DNA from: Thalassoglobus neptunius
Lineage (GTDB): Bacteria; Planctomycetota; Planctomycetia; Planctomycetales; Planctomycetaceae
Assembly: GCF_007859735.1 (NCBI RefSeq)
Contig: NZ_SIHI01000016.1
Coordinates: 1-64,000, forward strand
DNA length: 64,000 bases
Direction of reading: 5' to 3'
Shown here piece by piece: positions 17,993 to 27,671 of this stretch. Below the pieces are notes generated by a model that did no database searches, was not told the DNA's origin, and saw only the letters and a list, made by a program, of their open reading frames with translations. The position numbers and the translations under genes are program-made. Numbering within the stretch: position 1 is the stretch's first letter; each line of letters begins with the position of its first letter.

Positions 17993-18583
17993 GTGTCCGA
18001 CCTGCCGACAACACGCTGGAGTTTGCTTCAACGCGTTCAAAATGCGGACGACAACGATGCCTGGCGCGAATTCCTGGAGATCTACCAGTCTGCGATCTAT
18101 CGATATGCCCGACGAAAGGGTTTACAGGCTGCGGACGCGGAAGACCTTGTCCAACGAGTCTTCGCGAGTGCCGCTGAGAAAATGAAGACGTGGCGTCTTG
18201 ATCGAAAGAGCGGCTCCTTCCGGGCGTGGCTCTTGGTTGTGACAAGGAACGCAGTCGTGAATGCGGCAACCCGATCCCGTCGTCACCATTCCCTCACATC
18301 CGTCGATGTTCACGCCGTTCCAGATGGAGAAATTCCGTCAGAGGAAGAAGCGGAGATTCAACTGGAATTGCGGAGGGCGACGTTTCGCAAAGTCGTCGAG
18401 AAAATACGCGACGAGTTTTCCGACTCGACCTGGATGGCGTTTTGGAGAACAGCTGTCGATGGACACTCAAAAACAGATGTTGCCAAAGAACTCAACATCT
18501 CGATCGGCTCACTCTACGCAGCACGGAGTCGAGTGATGAAACGCTTGCGAGAAGGCGTCCTGGCAATGGAGGACGAAACATGA
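17993..18583 (+). CDS. ECF-type sigma factor
   Basis: This 196-residue RNA polymerase sigma factor has region 2 (DAWREFLEIYQSAIYRYARRKG, in two parts, then AEDLVQRVFASAAEKMKTW) and region 4 helix-turn-helix (HSKTDVAKELNISIGSLYAAR). Planctomycete ECF factors usually begin like SDLPTTRWSLL, so GTG 17993 is preferred over ATG 17969; it also has GGAGGA just upstream, though with a short 3-base spacer. The stop overlaps the kinase start (ATGA). The linkage of an ECF factor to a Ser/Thr kinase is a known planctomycete arrangement. The kinase or its zinc finger probably controls this factor; that is inference. Confidence 0.9.
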   Translation: MSDLPTTRWSLLQRVQNADDNDAWREFLEIYQSAIYRYARRKGLQAADAEDLVQRVFASAAEKMKTWRLDRKSGSFRAWLLVVTRNAVVNAATRSRRHHSLTSVDVHAVPDGEIPSEEEAEIQLELRRATFRKVVEKIRDEFSDSTWMAFWRTAVDGHSKTDVAKELNISIGSLYAARSRVMKRLREGVLAMEDET

Positions 18584-20124
18584 GCAACACAAAACCGACA
18601 TGCTCTTCAGCCCAATTGACAGCCTTCCTGAATGATGAGCTGTTGGAAACGGATCAGGGACGATTCCTCAAACATCTTGACGATTGCCCTTCGTGCCAGA
18701 AGCAACTCGATAAGCATTCTGCGGACCAACAATGGTGGCTCGAAACTTCATCATTCCTCAGCGACGATGTCTTTGATTCGGAACTCAAAGAGTCGCTGCC
18801 GAGTCCTCTGACCAAACATCACAACGATCCCGTTCTTCATTCTGCCATCCCCGGTGTCCTCGACGCACTTCAGCCGTCGGACGATCCCCGAATGCTCGGC
18901 CGGTTTGGGGGGTACGAAGTTGTCGGAGTCGTCGGATGTGGCGGAATGGGTGTCGTCCTCAAAGGGTATGAACCAGCCCTCAATCGATATGTCGCCATCA
19001 AGGTTCTCGCTCCACACCTCGCCATGTCGGGAGCAGCACGAGCCCGATTTTCGCGAGAAGGACAAGCAACAGCTTCGGTCGTTCATCCGAATGTTGTGTC
19101 GATCCACCGAGTTTCTGAATCGAGCGGATTGCCCTTCCTGGTCATGCCCTACGTCGCGGGGGAGTCCTTACAGCGACGTCTCGACCATTCCGGCTCACTT
19201 CCCATCGAAGCGGTCATTCGCATTGGTCTGCAAGTCTGCTGTGGACTCGCTGCTGCACATGCTCAGGGACTGGTTCACCGGGATGTGAAGCCCGCCAACA
19301 TTCTGATGGAACCCGACGTTGATCGAATCATTTTGACAGACTTCGGCCTCGCCCGGGCAGCGGACGACGCCAGCATGACGCGAACAGGAGTTCTGGCTGG
19401 GACGCCTCAATATATGTCCCCCGAACAAGCTCGTGGCGAACGTGTGGATCAACGCAGCGATCTCTTCAGCCTCGGAAGCGTTCTCTTCACGCTGTGTACG
19501 GGACGCCCTCCGTTTCGAAGTGAAACGAGCTACGCAATCCTGAGAAAAATCACGGATGAGATTCCAAGACCAATTCAACAGTTGCGGCCCGAGACTCCCG
19601 TCTGGCTGATCCGACTGATCGAACGTCTCCATGCGAAAGATCCTGACGATCGATTCCAGACAGCTCACGAAGTCGCGGAGCTTTTCGAACAGTGCCTTGC
19701 ACACCTGCAACAACCCGATCAGCGGCCGCTTCCAATATCACTGCAACGATCACCTGTTCGATATCGTTCACGCTTCCTCTGGGCAGGCGGATCAATCTTG
19801 GCACTTTCAGCAATGATTGCAGCGGCAACTTACCTTGTTCCGAATCCTGAAAACCTCTCTTCAGCTTCCTCGCAGCCTGAGCAAACCGACGCCCCTGCGA
19901 GACTCGACGACTCACAAAAGAAAGAGACGAAGACGATCGCTGTGCCGGAAATTCTCCCTGATGACGACGAACTCTCGATGTCGGCGATCATCGGTGAAAT
20001 CCAGGAACTGGAGGGGGAACTCAGCCGTGTCGAAGACCTCCTCAATGAAGCTGACACTCAACACGACACCGCGACCGAATCCCCATCTCCATCTCTCGAA
20101 CCGCTCCCTAGCCCGCAGGAATAA
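18580..20124 (+). CDS. Transmembrane Ser/Thr protein kinase with anti-sigma-type zinc finger
   Basis: This 514-residue protein fuses an N-terminal zf-HC2/ZAS-like finger (H32-x3-C36-x2-C39), as in anti-sigma factors, to a complete Hanks-type kinase (about 110-380). Kinase motifs are G-loop GCGGMG (119-124), VAIK lysine 141, HRDVKPAN (233-240), DFG (254-256) and TPQYMSPEQ (275-283). One transmembrane helix lies at about 399-420, followed by a short acidic, possibly coiled-coil outer domain. Start ATG 18580 overlaps the sigma stop. The design suggests that an envelope signal is passed to the sigma factor by phosphorylation; the family arrangement is established, this wiring is inferred. Confidence 0.93.
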   Translation: MSNTKPTCSSAQLTAFLNDELLETDQGRFLKHLDDCPSCQKQLDKHSADQQWWLETSSFLSDDVFDSELKESLPSPLTKHHNDPVLHSAIPGVLDALQPSDDPRMLGRFGGYEVVGVVGCGGMGVVLKGYEPALNRYVAIKVLAPHLAMSGAARARFSREGQATASVVHPNVVSIHRVSESSGLPFLVMPYVAGESLQRRLDHSGSLPIEAVIRIGLQVCCGLAAAHAQGLVHRDVKPANILMEPDVDRIILTDFGLARAADDASMTRTGVLAGTPQYMSPEQARGERVDQRSDLFSLGSVLFTLCTGRPPFRSETSYAILRKITDEIPRPIQQLRPETPVWLIRLIERLHAKDPDDRFQTAHEVAELFEQCLAHLQQPDQRPLPISLQRSPVRYRSRFLWAGGSILALSAMIAAATYLVPNPENLSSASSQPEQTDAPARLDDSQKKETKTIAVPEILPDDDELSMSAIIGEIQELEGELSRVEDLLNEADTQHDTATESPSPSLEPLPSPQE

Positions 20125-20129
20125 CGAAC

Positions 20130-21800
20130 ATGAACTCATCGAACACAAATTCGTCGAAGCGGCAGTTTTCGCCCACAGCTTCAGCTGTCACGATTCTCCT
20201 CTGTCTGGTCGGAGCAATCGTCGTACTGAACTGGCGAGACGTCGGTCAACTCAGTGCGGAACCTCCTGCAACTGTTGCGGACCCCTACCGGAGCCCAACT
20301 GCCAAGCAATCAGTTCCCCCACAACCCGTTTTCGCAGCTGACCAGCTCGCTCAGTCAACGCCTGCGGTAGCGGCGTCTGGTTCATCAAATCCGAATCCCC
20401 AACCGAACTCGTTTTCAACACAAGGTAATTCGGCGAGTGGCATCCATCGCGAAATTTCGGAACTTGATGAATCCATGTGGGAAACGGAACAAGCGATTCT
20501 GAGAGAAAAGATTACTCAACTCCGGCAACGACTGGCTGAGATTGAAAACAAATTTCATGAGCGTGAACGACGATTTCAGACAAGCCGACGGAATCGCCCC
20601 CCCGCGGTACCGTCACCGATCGGACTTCCGCTAGGGCCACCCGATCTGACGAATCAGCCACCGCGATTCGACTCGGCTCCCTCACCGTCACGGCAAAATT
20701 TCGGCGATGACTCTTTCCAGCCCGTTCAACCCGCACCACAGCAACAGCCATTGCCAGAATTTCGTCCTCAACAACAACAGGCTGCCCCACCGGTAGATTC
20801 ATTTGGTTCGCAGCAAGAACTAAGAGATCCCTCATTCGCCCCGACACAACAGCAGCAGCAATCACCATTTACGCAACCTGAAGATCCGACCCGGACTCGT
20901 CAAAACGAACCATTTCTTTCTCAGGAAGTCGAGCACGAGGAAGTGATCGAAAACCAAACTGACAATCAGCAACGGACTGAATATGCAGACGAAAAATCAC
21001 AACAACTGGCGATCGAAATTCTGGGCCTCGAAGTCCAAAGAGCGAAGCTTCGACTGAATACAGCACAACAGAGCCTCGCAGAATCTCAAGAACAATTCGA
21101 TTCTCATCGAGACTTCGTAGCCATGAGGTCTGCTCCGCCAAGTGAAGAATTTGAGATCATACGCAGAGAACTTCTGCATGAACTGCGTGAAAGTGAACAG
21201 GCTGCCATTGACGCGGAGATCGAACTGAAGCGAGCACTCCTTAAACAGCAGCAAGCAATGGCCCAACTCGACAGAAATCAAGAAGAAGTTGAAGCGATCA
21301 TCACCTTCACATCTCCGGAGGTGTCCATCCAGAGCACTGCGATCGATCGAGAACTACTCGTACTGGAAGTTGAACAAGCGAAATTTGAACTCGAAACCGC
21401 TCAGAGTGAATTGGAACGTGTCAAAAGACTCTACACGTCCGGAGCCGCCAATCAGCAAGATCTCGCCGAAGCCACTAGTCGGAAGCACTCTGCTGAGATT
21501 TCACTACGACGAGCGGAACTCCTTCTAAAACGATCTGATCCTCAACAAGGTTCGCCTCCCGTCGATGCACTCGACCAGCCCAGTGAGAATCAAGTTCCCA
21601 CTCAAGAACCGATAAACGATGCGGCCCCGGAACCAGCTGAATCTCCATCTCTTGACATCAGGTTGCCGGAAGAACCAGCACCAGAAGACACTGTTCCCGA
21701 TCAGTCTCAAGACTCTACTTCCGACACCATTCAGCAGACCGAACTGAATTCCGTTCCGTCGGACGATCCTCTTCCAGTTGAACTTTCACTTTCACCGTAG
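20130..21800 (+). CDS. Membrane-anchored coiled-coil, Gln/Pro-rich protein
   Basis: This 556-residue protein has one N-terminal hydrophobic segment (about residues 17-34, VTILLCLVGAIVVL), then a disordered Pro/Gln-rich part. Two long coiled-coil blocks follow. The second (LELETAQ-like pattern, with LERVKRLYTSGAANQQDLAE) closely resembles the helical hairpin of HlyD/TolC-type periplasmic adaptors. The C-terminus is acidic and Pro-rich. It starts 5 bases after the kinase stop with an AGGA Shine-Dalgarno site, so it belongs to the sigma-kinase operon. It could be an output or a sensor partner in the periplasm. No lipoyl domain is seen, so it is not a complete HlyD protein. Confidence 0.6.
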   Translation: MNSSNTNSSKRQFSPTASAVTILLCLVGAIVVLNWRDVGQLSAEPPATVADPYRSPTAKQSVPPQPVFAADQLAQSTPAVAASGSSNPNPQPNSFSTQGNSASGIHREISELDESMWETEQAILREKITQLRQRLAEIENKFHERERRFQTSRRNRPPAVPSPIGLPLGPPDLTNQPPRFDSAPSPSRQNFGDDSFQPVQPAPQQQPLPEFRPQQQQAAPPVDSFGSQQELRDPSFAPTQQQQQSPFTQPEDPTRTRQNEPFLSQEVEHEEVIENQTDNQQRTEYADEKSQQLAIEILGLEVQRAKLRLNTAQQSLAESQEQFDSHRDFVAMRSAPPSEEFEIIRRELLHELRESEQAAIDAEIELKRALLKQQQAMAQLDRNQEEVEAIITFTSPEVSIQSTAIDRELLVLEVEQAKFELETAQSELERVKRLYTSGAANQQDLAEATSRKHSAEISLRRAELLLKRSDPQQGSPPVDALDQPSENQVPTQEPINDAAPEPAESPSLDIRLPEEPAPEDTVPDQSQDSTSDTIQQTELNSVPSDDPLPVELSLSP

Positions 21801-21875
21801 TCCTGTGGGATCGACGGGTTTCGAATGCGCGATCGAGGTACTTCGTTAAAACGTGCTAATGATCAATATCCAGCT

Positions 21876-21908
21876 CGAAGGCGTGATCAGACTCGCGCCT
21901 TCGTTTTT
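21876..21908 (+). terminator. Intrinsic terminator of the sigma-kinase operon
   Basis: A perfect 8-bp stem CGAAGGCG/CGCCTTCG (21876-21883 with 21896-21903, 12-base loop) is followed by TTTTT at 21904-21908. It lies inside the last codons of the convergent VWA gene, so the sequence is both terminator and coding. Confidence 0.75.
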
Positions 21909-23023
21909 CGCCCTTTGACGAAGCTGTTGATGACCATGTTCCCCATGTCCTGAGCATTACAGGTTGCGCAGATTCCTTTAGACACGATCGCCATCTGTTC
22001 CACAAAGTTGACCAGCCCGTGGTAGAAATAGTCTTCGATCAAAGCGAAACTTGATATCTGTATTCCGTCGCTCGCACAGCGTTTGACTTCGTTCAAAGTA
22101 TGGCGTGCTGTTTTCTCAGCGGGCGGATAGAGCAGCACCATTTCACGCCCTTCAATATGCGCGGTCGGCTCACCGTCCGTAATGCAGATGATCTGCTGAT
22201 TCTGGGCTGGTTGACGCTTGAGAATTCGTCGCGCGAACTGCAACCCGGCTTGAATGTTCGTGAAGTGTTCCGGCACGAACTCCGGCGGTTGATCGAGTGG
22301 AACCCGCAAGCTGACGTAAGGATCGAAAATGCTCACCTGCTTCGGTGCGGAGTTGAGAAGATCACGCTCGGACATGGCTGTGGCGTAAGTGTAAAACCCG
22401 ACGATTTGCAGGAAGTCAGACTGATACCGGGAACGAACCAGCCCCTGAAGAGCCATCGCCACGCGCTTCGCAGCTGCATATTTTCCATAATGCATCATGC
22501 TTCCCGACATGTCAATCAACACGACGGTCGCACATGATGTTTGATATTCGGTGTCGAAGATCTCAAGATCCTCTTCATGAATTGAGACGGGCGATCCGCC
22601 ACCTTGCCGGTAGATCGCGTTCTTCAATGTCTCATGCATGTTCAGATTCGAAACCGGGTCCCCGTACTCGTACGGTTTCGATTCCTCAGTCTTCATCTGC
22701 CCGAGCCCACGGAACTCTGTTTCGTGTCGACCGAGTTTGTCTTTGTTCTGGATCTGAAAAAGTGATTCCAGCGCCTTGTTTTCAACGCGTTTGAGCCCCT
22801 TCGGAGTGACGGAATATGTGCCATCTCGATCTTTCGAGACATACCCCTGCTTGACCAACATCTCGACGACATCGGGATTCTCATCTTCCCAGTCATTCAG
22901 GGAGTCCAGGACAGCGTCTCCGTAATCCATCAAGAATTCGGAGAACTTGTCAAAGAGCTGATCTGCCGACTGCGGAGAGAACTTCTTTGATCCATCGAAT
23001 TTTGAATATTCAAATGAGGGCAT
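21887..23023 (-). CDS. VWA domain protein
   Basis: The 378-residue protein has an acidic helical N-terminal part (FDKFSEFLMDYGDAVLDSL) and a helix-turn-helix-like stretch (VKQGYVSKDRDGTYSVTPKG). A von Willebrand factor A domain follows, with the metal-ion site DMSGSM and the ITDGEPT motif. Such soluble VWA proteins often pair with MoxR-type AAA ATPases as chaperone modules, but none is in this window. The ATG at 23023 is favoured; GTG 23032, three codons upstream, is possible. The last residues are encoded within the terminator of the convergent operon. Function is unknown. Confidence 0.8.
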   Translation of the reverse strand: MPSFEYSKFDGSKKFSPQSADQLFDKFSEFLMDYGDAVLDSLNDWEDENPDVVEMLVKQGYVSKDRDGTYSVTPKGLKRVENKALESLFQIQNKDKLGRHETEFRGLGQMKTEESKPYEYGDPVSNLNMHETLKNAIYRQGGGSPVSIHEEDLEIFDTEYQTSCATVVLIDMSGSMMHYGKYAAAKRVAMALQGLVRSRYQSDFLQIVGFYTYATAMSERDLLNSAPKQVSIFDPYVSLRVPLDQPPEFVPEHFTNIQAGLQFARRILKRQPAQNQQIICITDGEPTAHIEGREMVLLYPPAEKTARHTLNEVKRCASDGIQISSFALIEDYFYHGLVNFVEQMAIVSKGICATCNAQDMGNMVINSFVKGRKTKARV

Positions 23024-23085
23024 GATCAACACTCGGAATTTGAAGAAATCAGGTCACTCTCAACGCTGTCGCTGTGTGGGGATTT

Positions 23086-23856
23086 TCAATCGCTGTCCGA
23101 AGCCTTCTTCGGCGAATCAACCGGCGGACTCGGAGAAGGCCCCTTCGATGTTTGTTCGCCTTGAGAACTCTTTGTGGATTTCGCTTCGCCCGGCTTCCCG
23201 TCCGGTTTTCGACGCTTCTTCCTACGGCGAGATCGCGATTTTCCCTTGGGGCGAGCGCCCCCTTCTTGAGTCGACGAATCTGAAGCAGACGGCTTTTGCG
23301 AAGGCTTTGTTGAAGGCTTCTTCGAACGGTGTTCTTTCTGAACGGTCGACTCCGAGGCAGACTCTGGCTTCGACGACAAGTCCTTCTCACCAAACGAGTT
23401 CGGATCGACTGAATCGGCTTCAGACTCAGAAACTGAAGGGGTTTCCCGATCCGATTTCGAATTGTCGCCAAGATCACTTTTTGCGGTCTCAGTTTGAGCG
23501 GTATCGTTTTCAGCTGATTCGATTTCGCTCGCCGAATTCATTTGTGCCGCTGAATTTGCAGCTGCTTCGACGCTCGAATCGGAGACAGTCGACGATTCCG
23601 CTTCCGAGGAACTTTCGGTCGCAGAATCCCTCACGGTTTGATCAGGAAAGTCCTCTTCGGTGACGTAGCAATCTAATTCGCCGAGTTCGGGGCGAACAAA
23701 TCGCTTCGGCTCAACCAACCGCATGAACGTGTTTCCATCCTGGCAATGGCAGAGAACGGATGTGTGGCGGGCGTTGACTTTGCGTTCGTACCCACACTCG
23801 GGACACTTCCAGAGTCTCCGGACGTCGTATCGAATTCTCACAGATGGGCCACGCAT
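23086..23856 (-). CDS. N-terminal zinc-ribbon protein with long low-complexity tail
   Basis: The 256-residue protein begins with a probable zinc ribbon (WKCPECGYERK, then LCHCQDG) and a short conserved-looking region to about residue 70 (LGELDCYVTEEDFP). The rest is disordered: first acidic and Ser/Glu-rich, then Lys/Arg-rich (GKSRSRRRKKRRKPDGK). The opposite-charge tail could bind nucleic acid or ribosomes. I do not recognise the family. ATG 23856 has AAGGAC 5 bases upstream, which supports a real gene. It is probably in an operon with the VWA gene, 62 bases downstream. Confidence 0.62.
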   Translation of the reverse strand: MRGPSVRIRYDVRRLWKCPECGYERKVNARHTSVLCHCQDGNTFMRLVEPKRFVRPELGELDCYVTEEDFPDQTVRDSATESSSEAESSTVSDSSVEAAANSAAQMNSASEIESAENDTAQTETAKSDLGDNSKSDRETPSVSESEADSVDPNSFGEKDLSSKPESASESTVQKEHRSKKPSTKPSQKPSASDSSTQEGGARPKGKSRSRRRKKRRKPDGKPGEAKSTKSSQGEQTSKGPSPSPPVDSPKKASDSD

Positions 23857-24104
23857 ACAGGTCCTTGTGTTAGCGCAAGTCGAATTTTGCGGATGACTGA
23901 GTGAAAACTGACCATCGCTCAGGTTGAATCCAGTTCATGATTGTACGCAATCCGCTACGATTCGGCGAACCGCGTACATCGACGGATTTTCCACTGACGC
24001 CTGAACCGGCTGTCTTCATGCGATCTGAAAAACCATGTCTGAGCTTCGATGAGAAGACTCAGAGACAAGAAGTCGCTTGAAACCAGTCGACAAAACGAAA
24101 CGCC

Positions 24105-25937
24105 ATGGGTTACCGAAATCTCAAAGACTGCGTCGTCGACCTCGAAAAACACGGCCAGCTGGTTCGCATTACGTCGCCAGTTGACCCGCACCTCGAAGCT
24201 GCAGAGATCCAGCGACGAGTTTATCAGGCGGGCGGACCTGCTCTGTTGTTCGAGAATGTGACGGGATGCCAATTCCCGATGCTCAGCAATTTATTCGGAA
24301 CGATTGAGCGCACCCGATTTCTTTTTCGAGACACCATCGACCTCGTTAAGCGTCTCGTCGAAATCAAGATCGACCCGGCTGTCGCGATCAAAAATCCTCT
24401 CCGATACGGACGAGCATTCCCTGTCGCGTGGGCGATGCAGCCGAAATACGTTTCTCGCGGACCTCTGACACAGAATCAGACATCTCTCGATCAGCTTCCC
24501 CAACTCGTCAGCTGGCCCGACGATGGCGGCCCGTTTGTGACTCTACCTGCGGTCTACTCAGAACATCCCGCTCATCCCGGTTGGCAGAAATCCAATTTGG
24601 GAATGTACCGAATCCAGATGGCCGGAAACGATTACACGCCTAATCGCGAGGTGGGCGTTCACTACCAGATTCATCGAAGCATCGGAGTTCATCACGCAGC
24701 TGCCATCCAACGCGGAGAAGCCTTGAAGGTCAACATTTTTATCGGTGGACCACCGGCTCTTCCGTTGTCGGCCGTCATGCCGCTTCCGGAGGGCCTTTCT
24801 GAGCTGACGTTCGCAGGAGCACTCGGCGGGCGTCGTGTTCGCATGATTCGCAGCAAGGACCATCTTCCACTGATTGCCGAAGCAGACTTTTGTATCTCGG
24901 GCACGATCGATCCACAGCGACTGAAACCGGAAGGTCCGTTCGGGGACCATCTCGGCTATTACAGCCTTCGACACGACTTCCCCGTTTTGAATGTCGAGCG
25001 GGTTTATCATCGGAACGACGCAATCTGGCCATTCACCGTGGTCGGTCGGCCGCCGCAGGAAGACACGTCCTTCGGTGAAATTATTCACGAGATCACAGGC
25101 CCGGCGATTCCTTCTGTTTTGCCCGGAGTGAAGCAAGTCCACGCTGTCGATGCTGCGGGAGTTCACCCACTGCTTCTGGCAATCGGAAGCGAACGATACG
25201 TGCCGTATGCCGAGGAAAGAGTCCCTCAGGAGATTTTGACTCAGGCGAATGCGATTCTTGGACAGGGACAACTCTCGCTGGCCAAATATCTGTTCATCGC
25301 AGCTGAAGAGGATGCCCCGGAGCTGAACCTGCACGATATCGACAAGTTCTTCCACCATATATTGGAGCGAGTCGATTGGCGTCGCGATTTGCACTTTCAG
25401 ACAAAAACCACGATCGACACACTCGACTATTCCGGAGACGGGTTCAATTCCGGATCGAAAGTCGTTGTCGCAGCTGCGGGGAAACCTGTCCGGGAGCTTT
25501 CGCGTGAGATCCCCGAATCGCTTCGACTTCCGTTTGGGTTTTCAACTCCGAAGGTGGCACTTCCCGGAGTCCTGGCGGTTCAAGCTCCACCATGCGAACG
25601 AGCAGACGACCACGTTCTGAAAGCGTTTTGTGATCAGCTTTCGACTGGCGACTCCATCAACCATTTTCCGCTGTGCGTCTTGGTCGACGATTCAGAATTC
25701 ACAGCCCGGTCGCTCAACAACTTTCTGTGGACCGTATTCACTCGGTCCAACCCAGCAGCCGACATCGATGGAATCGAGAGCTTCATCGATAACAAGCACT
25801 GGGGCTGTCGCGGGTCACTCGTGATCGATGCCCGAATTAAGCCCAAGCACGCCCCGCCTCTGATTGAGGACCCCAAAGTTACTGCCAAAGTCGATGCTCT
25901 GGCTCAGCAGGGTGGACCACTGCACGGAATTCTCTGA
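24105..25937 (+). CDS. UbiD-family decarboxylase
   Basis: This 610-residue enzyme belongs to the UbiD family, which uses prenylated FMN (made by UbiX) for reversible decarboxylation of aromatic or unsaturated acids. The N-terminal domain begins YRNLKDCVVDLEKHGQLVRI. NREVGVHYQIHRSIGVHH and the conserved PEGPFGDHLGYYS block, with active-site acidic residues, are present. The length of about 600 residues fits the longer menaquinone-type decarboxylases rather than E. coli UbiD (about 500). A role in menaquinone synthesis is plausible but not shown by context, since no other quinone genes are nearby. Confidence 0.9.
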   Translation: MGYRNLKDCVVDLEKHGQLVRITSPVDPHLEAAEIQRRVYQAGGPALLFENVTGCQFPMLSNLFGTIERTRFLFRDTIDLVKRLVEIKIDPAVAIKNPLRYGRAFPVAWAMQPKYVSRGPLTQNQTSLDQLPQLVSWPDDGGPFVTLPAVYSEHPAHPGWQKSNLGMYRIQMAGNDYTPNREVGVHYQIHRSIGVHHAAAIQRGEALKVNIFIGGPPALPLSAVMPLPEGLSELTFAGALGGRRVRMIRSKDHLPLIAEADFCISGTIDPQRLKPEGPFGDHLGYYSLRHDFPVLNVERVYHRNDAIWPFTVVGRPPQEDTSFGEIIHEITGPAIPSVLPGVKQVHAVDAAGVHPLLLAIGSERYVPYAEERVPQEILTQANAILGQGQLSLAKYLFIAAEEDAPELNLHDIDKFFHHILERVDWRRDLHFQTKTTIDTLDYSGDGFNSGSKVVVAAAGKPVRELSREIPESLRLPFGFSTPKVALPGVLAVQAPPCERADDHVLKAFCDQLSTGDSINHFPLCVLVDDSEFTARSLNNFLWTVFTRSNPAADIDGIESFIDNKHWGCRGSLVIDARIKPKHAPPLIEDPKVTAKVDALAQQGGPLHGIL

Positions 25938-25969
25938 CGGTCCACCCAATTTCAAGTACTGAATAGATC

Positions 25970-26365
25970 TTAACGACCTCTCAACTGACTTCGGTCGTAA
26001 TAACTTCCCGTGTTGTTGAAGTGGTTGCCGGGATTGAAGAAATGCGACCGGTGACCGGTTGGCTTGAGTTGATCGTCGGCCAGTTGTTCTTCTCGTTGCC
26101 GCAGGACGGTGACGTCTTTTTCCAATCCCTGAATCAGCCCATAGTTGGTTCGGTTCGCTTGACGAAATTCTCGTTCCGGGAGAATTCTCTGGTAATAACT
26201 CAGTGCTGAGTTAAATCGACCGTTGCCGAGAAAGAGGAACGGGCTTGTCGTCGGCGTCAGATGCGGCCTCAACGGTGCTGGTGCAATCGCTGTTTGCGCA
26301 GCTGCGAATTTCCCGGACAACATCACGATTGCGATGACGAACAGGTAGCTGGTACTTCTCACCAT
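25970..26365 (-). CDS. Small secreted protein, unknown
   Basis: This 131-residue protein has a signal peptide (LFVIAIVMLSGKFAAAQ). The mature part has an FLFLGNGRFNSALSYYQRIL stretch and a short coiled coil (GLIQGLEKDVTVLRQREEQL), then a His/Asn/Gly-rich tail. GGGAC lies 7 bases before ATG 26365. I recognise no family. Confidence 0.6.
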   Translation of the reverse strand: MVRSTSYLFVIAIVMLSGKFAAAQTAIAPAPLRPHLTPTTSPFLFLGNGRFNSALSYYQRILPEREFRQANRTNYGLIQGLEKDVTVLRQREEQLADDQLKPTGHRSHFFNPGNHFNNTGSYYDRSQLRGR

Positions 26366-26630
26366 GATGTCAGTCCCTTCATTGAATTGGACAATGATGC
26401 CATTGAAAACAGTTCATGACATTATTGCATGCTTACAGGCCGATTTCTCTTATTAAAACCATTTTCGTGGCTTCTCTACCGGCACCTGATCTCGTTCTCT
26501 CGTGATGGCACAGCGTTCAAAGCAGCGTTCGAAATCTGGGAAACGCCGCAGTTTCATCCCGATCAATGCGTTCGAAATTGACTCAATTCACAAATCTTGA
26601 GATCACGTCGAACGAATTCGTTGACGGGGT

Positions 26631-27671
26631 CTATTCAAACACTGGTCCCAATCGTGGCACTGTGCGACGAATGGGAAAAGCTGGCAGTTCGACTGTTGTA
26701 TGCAGAAAGTGGTACTCGCTTGATCCGCGAGGTGCCCCCTCGATGGTGGCAAATCCCAAATGATCTCCGGTCGCAGCCACCGGTTTGGAGTGTCCGGGAC
26801 GACTGCCGTGTCGTGCGTGAACGACCGTCGGCCGATTGTCCTGGAGTCGAACGAAACCAACCCGTTCCACTGTCGTCGATTGTACGGTTGTCGGATGTTG
26901 CACATTCTCTTCAACCTTCGGGGCTTTCGCCTTTCCCTGATAGGGTAACTCTTCGAGAGTTAAAACGACTGGCATCTCCGACTCCTGAACGACGGCGACG
27001 GGAACCGAACGGGTCACTGGGTCCGGAAACGTCGACTGCGGAACTTGTGTCGGAAATTTCCGGAGAGGCTGCGGAATCGCACTCGTTTGTGAATTCACTC
27101 CGTTCGATTCTTGAGGCGGAGCCAATGAGTGACGTCCGGTCCGAAACAGCGGAACAGCCATTCCGGTCTCGGCAGGAGCTGCCTCAAATGATGGTGCTGG
27201 CGGGGCTCCTGTTGGGACCTCTGTCGGAACTTCCGGAGAATCCAGTTGAATAGGTGGACTCGCTGGAATCGACGGATACTGTGGAACCGAATGTCCTCCC
27301 GCCGGGACAGACTCGATCACCTGTCCCGGAGGACAAAATTGAGATCCCTCATAAGGCGAGCGGCTCCACTGAGTCTCGAAGTACCCGAAGTTGCAAGTGT
27401 TATCGGGAGTGACTACGGGATTCAAAAACCATCGGTGCCAGGTGTGCCACGCTTCGACTCTCGCCTTGCGTTTTGGCATGGTCTTATTGTGAATCCGATC
27501 GTAGTCGAAAAGTCGACTGATGGGACCACTCTCCTCGTAGTATTGCACTTCGGTATCGCAGGCTTTGTCTTTAGAGAACCAGCCGAACAAGTCGGCCGCC
27601 TGCAGGGGAAGAGCGTTCCATCCCACAGCACCGAGTACAGAAGCAGTAATTACAACTTTTTGCAGTCGCAT
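26631..27671 (-). CDS. Secreted Pro-rich protein, unknown
   Basis: The 346-residue protein has a signal peptide (VVITASVLGAVGWNALPLQA). An aromatic and Cys-containing region follows (FGWFSKDKACDTEVQYYEES, then NTCNFGYFETQWSRSPYEGS). The C-terminal half is Pro/Val-rich and probably disordered. I recognise no named domain; it resembles secreted proteins often seen in planctomycete genomes. AAGGTC lies upstream of ATG 27671. It lies 172 bases upstream of the next gene on its strand side and is probably its own unit. Confidence 0.62.
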   Translation of the reverse strand: MRLQKVVITASVLGAVGWNALPLQAADLFGWFSKDKACDTEVQYYEESGPISRLFDYDRIHNKTMPKRKARVEAWHTWHRWFLNPVVTPDNTCNFGYFETQWSRSPYEGSQFCPPGQVIESVPAGGHSVPQYPSIPASPPIQLDSPEVPTEVPTGAPPAPSFEAAPAETGMAVPLFRTGRHSLAPPQESNGVNSQTSAIPQPLRKFPTQVPQSTFPDPVTRSVPVAVVQESEMPVVLTLEELPYQGKAKAPKVEENVQHPTTVQSTTVERVGFVRLQDNRPTVVHARHGSRPGHSKPVAATGDHLGFATIEGAPRGSSEYHFLHTTVELPAFPIRRTVPRLGPVFE

